Under the pieces are notes generated by a model. It was not told where the DNA came from and searched no databases. It saw nothing but the letters and a program-made list of their open reading frames with translations. Shown piece by piece: positions 1-5,604 of a DNA stretch of 5,604 bases (the stretch's first letter is position 1; the number at the start of each line of letters is the position of its first letter). Made by a program: the position numbers and the translations under genes. This DNA is from Candidatus Omnitrophica bacterium UBA5776 (GTDB taxonomy: Bacteria; Omnitrophota; Gorgyraeia; Gygaellales; Profunditerraquicolaceae): positions 1-5,604 of the forward strand of contig DIEK01000075.1 in the NCBI GenBank assembly GCA_002418595.1. Direction: 5' to 3'.

Positions 1-429
1 TCCCGCGGTCTCTATGCCGCGGACGCGGCAGCCGAAGACCGTTTGCACACCGAGTTTCTTCAATTCCGCGAGCAGAACGCGCAGGACCCCGGAGGCTCCC
101 CCGCTGCGCGGGAATATCCTGCCTTGCCGCTCCACCGCCAGTTCAAGGCCGCGTTCAGCGAAAAAAGCGGTAAGTTCCGGGTAATAGAATTTATCCAGCG
201 CGTTCCTGAGGAATGCCCCTTGCCCGGAAAACCTGCGGAAAAATTCTTCACGGGAACAGGCGTTGGAGAGATTACAACGGCCCTTGCCGCTCAAAAGGAG
301 CTTCTTTCCGCAGGAGGCGTTCCGCTCCAACAGAAGCACCCGCCGTCCTATCCGGCCGGCGCCTATAGCCGCCATCATGCCGGCCGGGCCGGCGCCTATC
401 ACGATTATGTCAGCTCCGGAAGCTTTCAT
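1..429 (-). CDS. BaiN/YhiN (HI0933) family FAD-dependent flavoprotein, N-terminal 143 codons, cut by window edge
   Basis: The frame is open from an ATG at 429 to the left edge, so only the N-terminal third or so is visible; the family is usually about 400 residues. Residues 8-35 form a dinucleotide-binding fold: a hydrophobic strand, GAGPAG at 12-17, and a second strand ending in an acidic residue (E35) that normally holds the FAD ribose. Residues 41-56, GKKLLLSGKGRCNLSN, match the family signature GxKxxxSGxGRCNxTN and are the strongest evidence. Members are cytoplasmic flavoproteins annotated as NAD(P)/FAD-dependent oxidoreductases. BaiN of gut clostridia has been linked to bile acid dehydroxylation, but most members have no known substrate, so no specific reaction is claimed. 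An in-frame TAA directly precedes the ATG and rules out a longer start. AAGGA lies about 10 bases upstream as a loosely spaced ribosome site. It is downstream of pyrE in the same direction. Confidence 0.9.
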   Translation of the reverse strand, partial: MKASGADIIVIGAGPAGMMAAIGAGRIGRRVLLLERNASCGKKLLLSGKGRCNLSNACSREEFFRRFSGQGAFLRNALDKFYYPELTAFFAERGLELAVERQGRIFPRSGGASGVLRVLLAELKKLGVQTVFGCRVRGIETAG

Positions 430-454
430 TTAAGCACATTCCTTAGATTTTACA

Positions 455-484
455 CGCCAAACGGCGCTCCGCCATTTAAGGCGG
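455..484 (-). other. Two small adjacent inverted repeats between pyrE and the flavoprotein gene
   Basis: Within the 109-base gap there are two perfect short palindromes. CCGCC at 469-473 pairs with GGCGG at 480-484 around a 6-base AT-rich loop. CGCC at 455-458 pairs with GGCG at 463-466 around a 4-base loop. On the transcribed strand neither is followed by a run of T (the next bases are TGTAAAATC), so this does not qualify as a classical intrinsic terminator. It could be a weak or factor-dependent termination or RNA-stability element, or chance in moderately GC-rich DNA. Confidence 0.25.
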
Positions 485-538
485 GAAAAGAGGACGCCGC
501 TATCCGAAAAGGTCTTTGAAACGCGGGATAGAGAAGGA

Positions 539-1102
539 TCAAACTTCGAACTCCGATATCTTGAATATAGATTCCAGTTTCAAGCCGGACGCGGCGAGGT
601 TACTCTCGGCGTTTTCCTGTCTGTCCACGATCACCAAGGCGCGGGAAACCGTTATACCCGCGTTATCCAGGGCGGTTTTGGCCTCTATCAACGCCCCCCC
701 GGTAGTGGCGACGTCATCCACCAGCACGACCTCGGCGCCGCGCGCTATGGACGGACCTTCAATCTGTCTTTGCATACCGTGACCTTTAGAGGCCTTACGC
801 ACTATGAAGGTCTTCACCGGCGTCCCCCGCAAATGGCTCAAGCAGGCCAGCGCCCCGGCTATGGGGTCTGCTCCCAGAGTGGGACCGCCCACCGCATCGG
901 GTAAAGCGTCTTTGAGCATCTCAAGGAATATCCCCGCGGTCAAGAAAGCCCCTTCCGGGGTAAGCGTGATCACCCTGCCGTCGAGATAATAGCCGCTCTT
1001 TTTTCCGGAAGAAAGGGTGAAGTCCCCCTTCTTCAACGCCTCTTCCTGAAGCAAGGCGAACAATCTTTTACGCATATCCTGGAGTGAAAGTTCTACGCAC
1101 AT
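539..1102 (-). CDS. pyrE: Orotate phosphoribosyltransferase
   Basis: This cytoplasmic enzyme joins orotate to PRPP to give orotidine 5'-monophosphate and pyrophosphate, the fifth step of de novo UMP synthesis. The product has 187 residues, typical of the shorter bacterial and archaeal form. FTLSSGKKSGYY at 28-39 is the family's N-terminal orotate/PRPP-contacting segment. GGPTLGADPIAGALA at 72-86 is the conserved strand and helix after it. RKASKGHG at 102-109 is the flexible catalytic loop, where the usual KEAK/KEPK reads KASK. VVLVDDVATTGG at 125-136 is the type I PRTase PRPP-binding motif with its two acidic residues (129-130). The ATG at 1102 is chosen over an in-frame ATG ten codons in because AAAGGAG sits five bases upstream. 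It follows the lipoprotein gene after 42 bases with no visible terminator, so it is probably co-transcribed. No other pyrimidine gene is in view. Confidence 0.95.
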   Translation of the reverse strand: MCVELSLQDMRKRLFALLQEEALKKGDFTLSSGKKSGYYLDGRVITLTPEGAFLTAGIFLEMLKDALPDAVGGPTLGADPIAGALACLSHLRGTPVKTFIVRKASKGHGMQRQIEGPSIARGAEVVLVDDVATTGGALIEAKTALDNAGITVSRALVIVDRQENAESNLAASGLKLESIFKISEFEV

Positions 1103-1107
1103 TACAG

Positions 1108-1115
1108 CTCCTTTT
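1108..1115 (-). promoter_or_regulatory. Ribosome binding site of pyrE
   Basis: On the minus strand AAAAGGAG is followed by a five-base spacer and the ATG. This is a near-ideal Shine-Dalgarno sequence. It fixes the pyrE start at 1102 and suggests pyrE is translated independently of the gene upstream. Confidence 0.8.
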
Positions 1116-1144
1116 GCCGGTAATCCATACAGCGGACGGATCCT

Positions 1145-1825
1145 CTATTTACGCACTTTGCTGATCTTGGAAGGAAGAATGATGATCTCCACGCGCCGGT
1201 TCTGACGCCTGCCCGCCGCGGTATCATTGGAAGCCACCGGCCTGTATTCGCCGTAACCGTTGACGGATAAACGCTGCGGCGAGACCCCGCATTCGTCTAT
1301 GAAATAATGCAGGACGGAAAGCGACCTGCCGGTGGAAAGCTCCCAATTGGAACGCCAGCCGGAATGTCTTATCGGCACGTCGTCGGTGTGCCCTTCTACC
1401 GCCACCCTGGCGTCGGGGACATCGTTATTCAGCACGCGCGCCACTTTGCGCAGTATCGGCTTGGCGCTTTCCCTTATCCAGACCTTGCCGGAATCGAAGA
1501 AAATTTCGGCCATAAAGGTAATCACCAGGCCGCGCTCGGTCATCTGCAGTTTGGCCTTGTAATCGTTGAGCTCGCTGTTAAGGCTCTCCGCGAGGTCACG
1601 CTTCGCCTTTTCCAGGTCGCTTATCTTTTCGCGCGAAGACTCCATTAGCTCGGCGTTGCGCACGGAAAGCTCGTCCTTCTGCCGGCTCAACTCTGTCAGC
1701 TTTTGATTCAAATCGCGCACGCGGCTTTGACATTCTTCCGCGGACCTGGCTTGTTCCAGCGTTCCACAGCCGGACAAGAACACAGCCGCCGTCAATAAAC
1801 CGAAAACCGCAAGATTCTTAAACAT
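1145..1825 (-). CDS. Peptidoglycan-binding lipoprotein with coiled coil and OmpA/MotB-type C-terminal domain
   Basis: The 226-residue product opens with a lipoprotein signal peptide: a Lys at 3, a hydrophobic stretch 5-17, and lipobox LSGC with the lipidated Cys at 20. Gly follows the Cys, so there is no enterobacterial-type Asp inner-membrane retention signal. Residues about 24-95 are rich in charged residues with heptad-like spacing (RVRDLNQKLTELSRQKDEL), a predicted coiled coil. Residues about 96-218 form an OmpA-like domain, closest in style to MotB and related proteins: GHTDDVPI at 145-152, SNWELSTGRS at 159-168, GYGEYRP at 190-196 and NRRVEI at 209-214. D148 and R210/R211 are the residues expected to grip diaminopimelate in peptidoglycan. 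It probably ties an envelope membrane to the cell wall. The frame also runs upstream to a TTG at 1954, but that extension lacks a signal peptide, whereas the chosen ATG has a purine-rich ribosome site. Unlike MotB there is no transmembrane anchor, and no motA is nearby. Confidence 0.9.
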   Translation of the reverse strand: MFKNLAVFGLLTAAVFLSGCGTLEQARSAEECQSRVRDLNQKLTELSRQKDELSVRNAELMESSREKISDLEKAKRDLAESLNSELNDYKAKLQMTERGLVITFMAEIFFDSGKVWIRESAKPILRKVARVLNNDVPDARVAVEGHTDDVPIRHSGWRSNWELSTGRSLSVLHYFIDECGVSPQRLSVNGYGEYRPVASNDTAAGRRQNRRVEIIILPSKISKVRK

Positions 1826-1838
1826 TCTCCCTCCCCCC
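1826..1838 (-). promoter_or_regulatory. Ribosome binding site that sets the lipoprotein start
   Basis: The minus strand reads GGGGGGAGGGAGA directly before the ATG at 1825. It contains GGAGG with a four-base spacer. Together with the signal peptide that begins at this ATG, it decides against the longer TTG-started reading frame that begins at 1954 at the end of the HD-GYP gene. Confidence 0.75.
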
Positions 1839-1950
1839 GGTAGATATATCACAGGACCGCGAAAGACAAAAAAGCGCGTGATCCGCATTCTTACTCCGCC
1901 GTCATCCGCTGTGTCGCGCCGCAACTTCCCGCCGTCCTGCAGGCCCCGGA

Positions 1951-3291
1951 TCAAATAAGCGCCAGGTATTCCTTACCGTCGGTCAACGGATTCAGGGCCC
2001 GCTCCACCTCCACGGTTCCGGCGAGCTTGCGCAGGTCCAGTATCTCTTTGGCGCCCTGCGCGTCCTGTACCTCGACCAGAGGATGAAAGATGTCGTCCGG
2101 ATTCTCGTCCCTGACCACGGCTATCCTGCCGTCGCTGAGTTTAAGCAATGTGCCTACGGGCCAGACCCCCATGATCCTGAAGAAGCTGTCCAGCAGTTCA
2201 GGATCGAAAGACGTGCCGCGGTCCTTTATCATTATATCGTATATGACGTTCGGCGGATAATCATTTTTGTAGCTGCGCCTCTGCGAGAGCGCGTCGTAAA
2301 CGTCGCAGATCGCTATTATTTTAGACGCCGTAAGCGTCGAACGCCGCACAGCAAGCCGCGGATACCCCTTCAGGTCATACTTAAGGTGGTGCTCGAAAGC
2401 CACAACCGACGGCAATACCCCCAGGGAAGAGGAATACTCCAGCAGTATCTCCGCGCCGAGCGAGGAATGGCTTCTTATCCGGTCGAACTCCTCTTCGGTA
2501 AGTTTACCCGGCTTGGTTATTATTTTACGCGAAATGTAAAGCTTTCCTATATCGTGGAACAGACCGGCCATGCCTATTTCGTTGACGTCCTCTTTCGGAA
2601 AACCGAGTTTCGCCGAGAAATACATGCCCAGGATCGCCACGTTCATCAGGTGCACGAACGTGCCGGCATCGTACCTTTTTACCGTGGCAAGCTTCAGGAA
2701 CTCCTGGTAACGCCCGGTAAGCATCTCCGTGATGTTGTTCAGCGTCATGCGGACGCTCAGGACGTCGGCCTTCTCTCCGGTCAGCAGGGCGTCTATCGCC
2801 GAAGAGAAGCGGGAGAGGGAATCTTCATATATCTTGAAAACGGATTCCCCGGGCTTATCCTTATCCTTCTCTTCCCCGCCGGCCACGCCGAGCTTTCCGA
2901 CCGTTATATTGCGTATATTCCTCTGCTCGAGACAGACCTGCGGGTCGGGGTCGTTCTGGTCGGAGGAAACCGCCAGGAAAACCACGAAACGTTCAAGCTC
3001 CTCTAAAGTGAGGCCCTGCGAGAACGATATGCGTTCGATCCCCCGGGAAGTGAGGTATTCTATGACCGGCTGAAGCAGCCTGCTCAAGTCGAAGAATATC
3101 TCCTTCTCGAAAGCCAGCTCATTGCCGACCAGCCCGATCACCAGTTCGTTCCTGTGCCGGAACAGATCAAGCAGGTTCTCGTAAACCGCGGGAATGGACT
3201 CCCTGAACTTGACGTGGTCCGTGCCGTAAAGCCTGGCTTTCTGCAAAGCGATCACCAGCCCTCTGAATGTCTTTTCTATTTTTTCAGTCAT
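1951..3291 (-). CDS. HD-GYP domain protein, candidate cyclic di-GMP phosphodiesterase, with a novel-type N-terminal domain
   Basis: The product has 446 residues and no signal peptide or membrane segment, so it is probably cytoplasmic. Residues 1-108 form a domain shared with the N-terminus of the upstream gene's product (LY at 21-22, H26, F29, SFSQGLTLEEL at 89-99). Residues 138-150 are a charged linker, and 151-205 a helical connector. The HD-GYP domain spans about 206-375: H214, HDIGK at 246-250, H275, HH at 301-302, GYP at 309-311, D330 and DALSQRRSYK at 333-342. These are the expected metal ligands and signature. The central motif reads HHLKYDLKGYP, so the usual Glu after HH and the Gly after Asp are both Leu. 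Position 210, four before H214, is Gly, not the Glu seen in tri-metal members, hinting at a two-metal site. A C-terminal extension (PVGTLLKLSDGRIAVV, 378-393) is common in this family. HD-GYP domains hydrolyse cyclic di-GMP or related dinucleotides; activity here is inferred. The start overlaps the upstream stop by four bases (ATGA), with no clear ribosome site of its own, indicating translational coupling. Confidence 0.9.
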   Translation of the reverse strand: MTEKIEKTFRGLVIALQKARLYGTDHVKFRESIPAVYENLLDLFRHRNELVIGLVGNELAFEKEIFFDLSRLLQPVIEYLTSRGIERISFSQGLTLEELERFVVFLAVSSDQNDPDPQVCLEQRNIRNITVGKLGVAGGEEKDKDKPGESVFKIYEDSLSRFSSAIDALLTGEKADVLSVRMTLNNITEMLTGRYQEFLKLATVKRYDAGTFVHLMNVAILGMYFSAKLGFPKEDVNEIGMAGLFHDIGKLYISRKIITKPGKLTEEEFDRIRSHSSLGAEILLEYSSSLGVLPSVVAFEHHLKYDLKGYPRLAVRRSTLTASKIIAICDVYDALSQRRSYKNDYPPNVIYDIMIKDRGTSFDPELLDSFFRIMGVWPVGTLLKLSDGRIAVVRDENPDDIFHPLVEVQDAQGAKEILDLRKLAGTVEVERALNPLTDGKEYLALI

Positions 3292-5273
3292 CTCAGATAC
3301 CGCAGGGCCTCGGACGCCCTGCGCCTTAATGCCGCGTTCCAGAAGAAAGGCCGCCTGCTCAATAATTCCAGAGAAGGAACGGCGGCTTTAAAAGAGGCTT
3401 CCTGCGCCGCGGTTATGTTGGCTATCAACAGATTGTTCTTTTTTCCCCACGGGCTGGGGATGCCGAAAAGAATACGCGCCGCCTCCATTTCTCCTTTCCC
3501 CTCTTCCGCCAGCATCACCAATGTTTCCCTCTTCAGGGAAACGTCCTCCTCTGCCTCAAGCACCCGGAGCAAAAAACCATCGTCCGGATGCCGAAGCGTG
3601 CTCATTGCCTCCAGGATACGCTTGCGGAGAAAAATGTTGGAAAACCCGTAAATATCCTGCAATATCTTCTGCGCCGCCGGAACGCCGGTTGTCTCCAAAG
3701 AAGAGATCAGCCGGTCGAGGAAACCGATATCTTCGGATTTCAACCTAAGGCGCGCGTAAAAACCCTCCATTTCTTCCGGAAAAAGTCCGATAAAAAGATT
3801 CAGCGCGCAGGAGGTCATCACGCCTTCCTCGAATATCTTGTGGAGGTAAAAATCCGGCCCCTTGGTGCTGGCGGACACCATCTCCAGCAAAGAAGTGTCC
3901 TGAAAATTGTCGTCCCATATCAATTCTTCCACAAAAGAAACCACCAGCCTGCCCAGATGCTCCGTGATCTCTTTCGGGAGAGGATAGTCGCTGATCCTGC
4001 GGGACTCCATTATATCGACAAGACTGTGGACGTAATCCGTATCGGCGGCCGCGATTATTTTACTCCAGTCTGATTCCAGCTTTCCGGTTATCACCGCGGC
4101 GCGCCCGGGGTCCCTTTCCTGCGTCAAGAGGTTCAAAAGCATATAGAAATAATTCCCTTCCAGCACCTCTCTGTCGAGCGACTGCGCGCTTCCGAAAGAA
4201 GCGTTCTGCAGAAAAAGCATGAGTGAAGTGCGGTAAGTGCCGGGGAGGTCGGCGGCGGCCTCTCCGGAAAAAAGCTTCTCTATCCTCTTGGCGATCTTAT
4301 CTCCGGATGAGAGCGGTTCCTTTTTCAGCATGTCAACGGTCAGCGCGGCTATGTCGGCGTGATTGCGGCCCTCCGCCAGGCGGCTGAAGAGACTAAGGCT
4401 CAGCATATCAAGGCCGTCTCTTTCGACCAGTTCTCCGCTTAAGATGGCCGCGAAATCCTCATCCGTGCAATTCCGGAAGAATCTGCGCAGTTTCGCGACC
4501 TGGGTCTGATCAAGTTCCTTCGAGCGGTCATTAAGGGCGGTCTCCGCGATCCCGCTTACGCACTCGCGAAAACCCGTCTTATCGTTATGAGAGAGATAAT
4601 CCAGAAAACGGTTCACATTCTGCGACGTCTCTTCATCTTCCAATAACTGCGACATCCCCAGCCGCCGCGCCGCGCCTTTAAAATCTTTGACCATCTGTTT
4701 AACCAGATTATGAGCGGCCTGCTTGTCGTTCTTCGCCATCACCTCCTCAAGCAGGTAATGCCAAACCTGGGTGGAGTCGCCGGCGCCGCCCTCCAGCAGA
4801 TCCTGATAATCAAGATCATCCACCGCCACGAAGTGTAAAGAATAACGGTTCAACAGGGAATTTATACCGCCTTGTTTGGCGATATCTTTAGGAGAAAAAG
4901 TGACGGCTGAAAGGAAAATAGCGAGCTCCTCGGAGGTGATGCCGGGAAAAAAAGAGACGCTTTTTATCTTGCGCTGGTGCAGTGAAGCCGCCAGTTCCCC
5001 GTAGGAAGCGGCCCCGGCGAATTCCCTCCCGGCGATAACCAGCCTGTCCGGCATCACGCCGATGGTCACGGTTATCCCGGACGCAAGGACCTCGTTTATC
5101 TTGTCGCGAAGTTCCTCCGCTGATTTCTTGAAAGAAGGATGCTCCGGAGGATAAAGCGACGAGACGTTCAGGGACGCCCGCAATACGCGGACAAAATCAT
5201 CCAGCAGCGTGGGGTCCGAATTCATTCCGGACGGTCGTAACGACTGGTCGTCGGTCTTTTTTTCTTCCGCCAT
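3288..5273 (-). CDS. Conserved-type protein of unknown function: N-terminal domain shared with the HD-GYP neighbour plus helical (HEAT-like) repeats
   Basis: I do not recognise this 661-residue protein as a named family. There is no signal peptide or membrane segment. After a polar leader (1-22), residues about 23-125 match the HD-GYP neighbour's first domain: LYPPEHPSF at 40-48, TIGVMPDRLVI at 70-80, SVSFFPGITSEEL at 105-117. Residues 160-510 look almost wholly alpha-helical. Residues about 515-661 look like HEAT or armadillo repeats: paired helices such as FLRKRILEAMSTLRHPDD, then SLKRETLVMLAEEG and AALRRRASEALRYL. Such repeats usually act as protein-binding scaffolds. No catalytic motif was seen. 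The ATG at 5273 overlaps the Nudix stop by one base (TAATG) and has GGGGA seven bases upstream. The frame stays open for 90 further codons inside the Nudix gene, but that extension is low-complexity out-of-frame reading and is not included. The overlap with the HD-GYP start suggests equal co-production and a joint function. Confidence 0.85.
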   Translation of the reverse strand: MAEEKKTDDQSLRPSGMNSDPTLLDDFVRVLRASLNVSSLYPPEHPSFKKSAEELRDKINEVLASGITVTIGVMPDRLVIAGREFAGAASYGELAASLHQRKIKSVSFFPGITSEELAIFLSAVTFSPKDIAKQGGINSLLNRYSLHFVAVDDLDYQDLLEGGAGDSTQVWHYLLEEVMAKNDKQAAHNLVKQMVKDFKGAARRLGMSQLLEDEETSQNVNRFLDYLSHNDKTGFRECVSGIAETALNDRSKELDQTQVAKLRRFFRNCTDEDFAAILSGELVERDGLDMLSLSLFSRLAEGRNHADIAALTVDMLKKEPLSSGDKIAKRIEKLFSGEAAADLPGTYRTSLMLFLQNASFGSAQSLDREVLEGNYFYMLLNLLTQERDPGRAAVITGKLESDWSKIIAAADTDYVHSLVDIMESRRISDYPLPKEITEHLGRLVVSFVEELIWDDNFQDTSLLEMVSASTKGPDFYLHKIFEEGVMTSCALNLFIGLFPEEMEGFYARLRLKSEDIGFLDRLISSLETTGVPAAQKILQDIYGFSNIFLRKRILEAMSTLRHPDDGFLLRVLEAEEDVSLKRETLVMLAEEGKGEMEAARILFGIPSPWGKKNNLLIANITAAQEASFKAAVPSLELLSRRPFFWNAALRRRASEALRYLR

Positions 5274-5604
5274 TATATTATCCCCAGGAACGCCAGCGCG
5301 CAGATCGTCTTGGCGTCCGTTATACCGCCGCGGCGGAACAATGCCGCGGCTTCTTTTGCCGTCGCAGGGACGTTCTCCATGAACTCGTCCCTCTCCCTCC
5401 TGCACTCGCCCTTCAGGCAGGACCCCGCGCGGTAGATAACTATCTTCTCCGTGGAATATCCCGGCACCGGGTATATCTCCCCCAGCCTGGTGAAAGCCCG
5501 GGAACGCAAGCCGGTCTCCTCCGCGAGCTCCCGCTCCGCGCAACTTCGATAAGGCTCGCCGCGGCGCCTGGTCCCGGCAGGGAACTCGTAAATGTATCGC
5601 CCGA
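5273..5604 (-). CDS. Nudix hydrolase, ADP-ribose pyrophosphatase type, C-terminal 109 residues (5' end outside window)
   Basis: The frame is open from the right edge (first full codon at 5602) to a TAA at 5275-5273. The first visible residues read YEFPAG, which leads directly into a complete Nudix box (minus strand, 5575-5507). Numbering visible residues from the first full codon, it has Gly10, Glu16, then RELAEETGL at 24-32, matching GX5EX7REUXEEXGU exactly; its Glu residues bind the catalytic magnesium. VPGYSTEKIVIY (46-57) follows, with Pro47 about 15 residues past the box, the placement typical of ADP-ribose pyrophosphatases. The tail GGITDAKTICALAFL also fits that family. Known members cleave ADP-ribose to AMP and ribose 5-phosphate in the cytoplasm; related members take other nucleoside diphosphate sugars, so the substrate is an inference. 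It is the first gene seen in the coupled set and overlaps the next start by one base. A shorter ATG-free or internal start is not needed, since the box continues to the window edge. Confidence 0.92.
   Translation of the reverse strand, partial: GRYIYEFPAGTRRRGEPYRSCAERELAEETGLRSRAFTRLGEIYPVPGYSTEKIVIYRAGSCLKGECRRERDEFMENVPATAKEAAALFRRGGITDAKTICALAFLGII

Noticed and set aside
43..519. A 158-codon open frame on the plus strand
   Set aside because: It is antisense to the flavoprotein gene, whose minus-strand frame shows GAGPAG and the GKGRCN signature. The plus-strand product has no domain features.
539..541. Possible recoding of the pyrE TGA stop, as the frame continues for 12 codons to a TAG
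   Set aside because: The 187-residue product already ends where family members end. Other genes here also end in TGA at positions that fit their families, so TGA acts as a normal stop.
1868..1887. A possible intrinsic terminator (short hairpin followed by six T on the minus strand) after the HD-GYP gene
   Set aside because: The stem is only about four pairs, one of them a G-T wobble, which is too weak to call a terminator.
1826..1954. A TTG-started longer form of the lipoprotein that overlaps the HD-GYP stop
   Set aside because: The 43 added residues would bury the signal peptide and lipobox. The ATG at 1825 has a strong purine-rich ribosome site directly before it.
2083..3006. A 307-codon open frame on the plus strand
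   Set aside because: It is antisense to the HD-GYP gene. Its product is rich in Arg, His and Tyr without a recognisable domain, and the minus-strand frame carries the full set of HD-GYP motifs. It is a shadow of that codon usage.
5274..5543. A 90-codon in-frame upstream extension of the 661-residue gene, beginning at an ATG at 5543
   Set aside because: It lies wholly inside the Nudix gene in another frame. It is rich in Gly, Arg and Ala with no domain, whereas the Nudix frame carries a perfect Nudix box there. The ATG at 5273 gives the usual stop-start overlap and has a ribosome site.

Overview
All six genes that I can support lie on the minus strand, so transcription runs from the right edge of the window to the left. 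In that order they are: the 3' part of an ADP-ribose-pyrophosphatase-like Nudix hydrolase; a 661-residue all-helical protein of unknown function with a HEAT-like tail; an intact-looking HD-GYP domain protein; a lipoprotein with a coiled coil and an OmpA/MotB-type peptidoglycan-binding domain; orotate phosphoribosyltransferase (pyrE); and the first 143 codons of a BaiN/YhiN (HI0933) family flavoprotein, cut by the left edge. No tRNA, rRNA, CRISPR array, insertion sequence or phage-like gene was seen.

Layout. The Nudix stop overlaps the next start by 1 base (TAATG). The 661-residue gene overlaps the HD-GYP gene by 4 bases (ATGA). These three genes are therefore almost certainly one translationally coupled unit. 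A 125-base gap precedes the lipoprotein if its start is placed at the lipoprotein signal peptide. A 42-base gap precedes pyrE, and a 109-base gap with two small hairpins precedes the flavoprotein. No convincing strong terminator interrupts the series, so all six genes may be co-transcribed, but this is not proven.

The main observation is that the 661-residue protein and the HD-GYP protein share the same roughly 100-residue N-terminal domain. It aligns almost without gaps around LY...H..F, IG(L/V)...L and SF..G(L/I)T.EEL..F. One copy is joined to an HD-GYP output domain (the cyclic di-GMP phosphodiesterase family) and the other to a helical-repeat scaffold. Because the genes are adjacent and overlapping, a reasonable inference is that the products work together, for example through domain-domain contact, in a signalling module. 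The HD-GYP signature itself is non-canonical (HHLKYDLKGYP).

Organism. The lipoprotein with an OmpA-type domain suggests a diderm bacterium. Base composition looks moderate to slightly GC-rich. The gene mix (short pyrE, HD-GYP plus HEAT-like partner, dense overlaps) is not that of a familiar model enterobacterium or firmicute. It would fit a little-studied diderm lineage such as Omnitrophota or Elusimicrobiota, or a deltaproteobacterial relative. That placement is a guess from gene style and was not tested.
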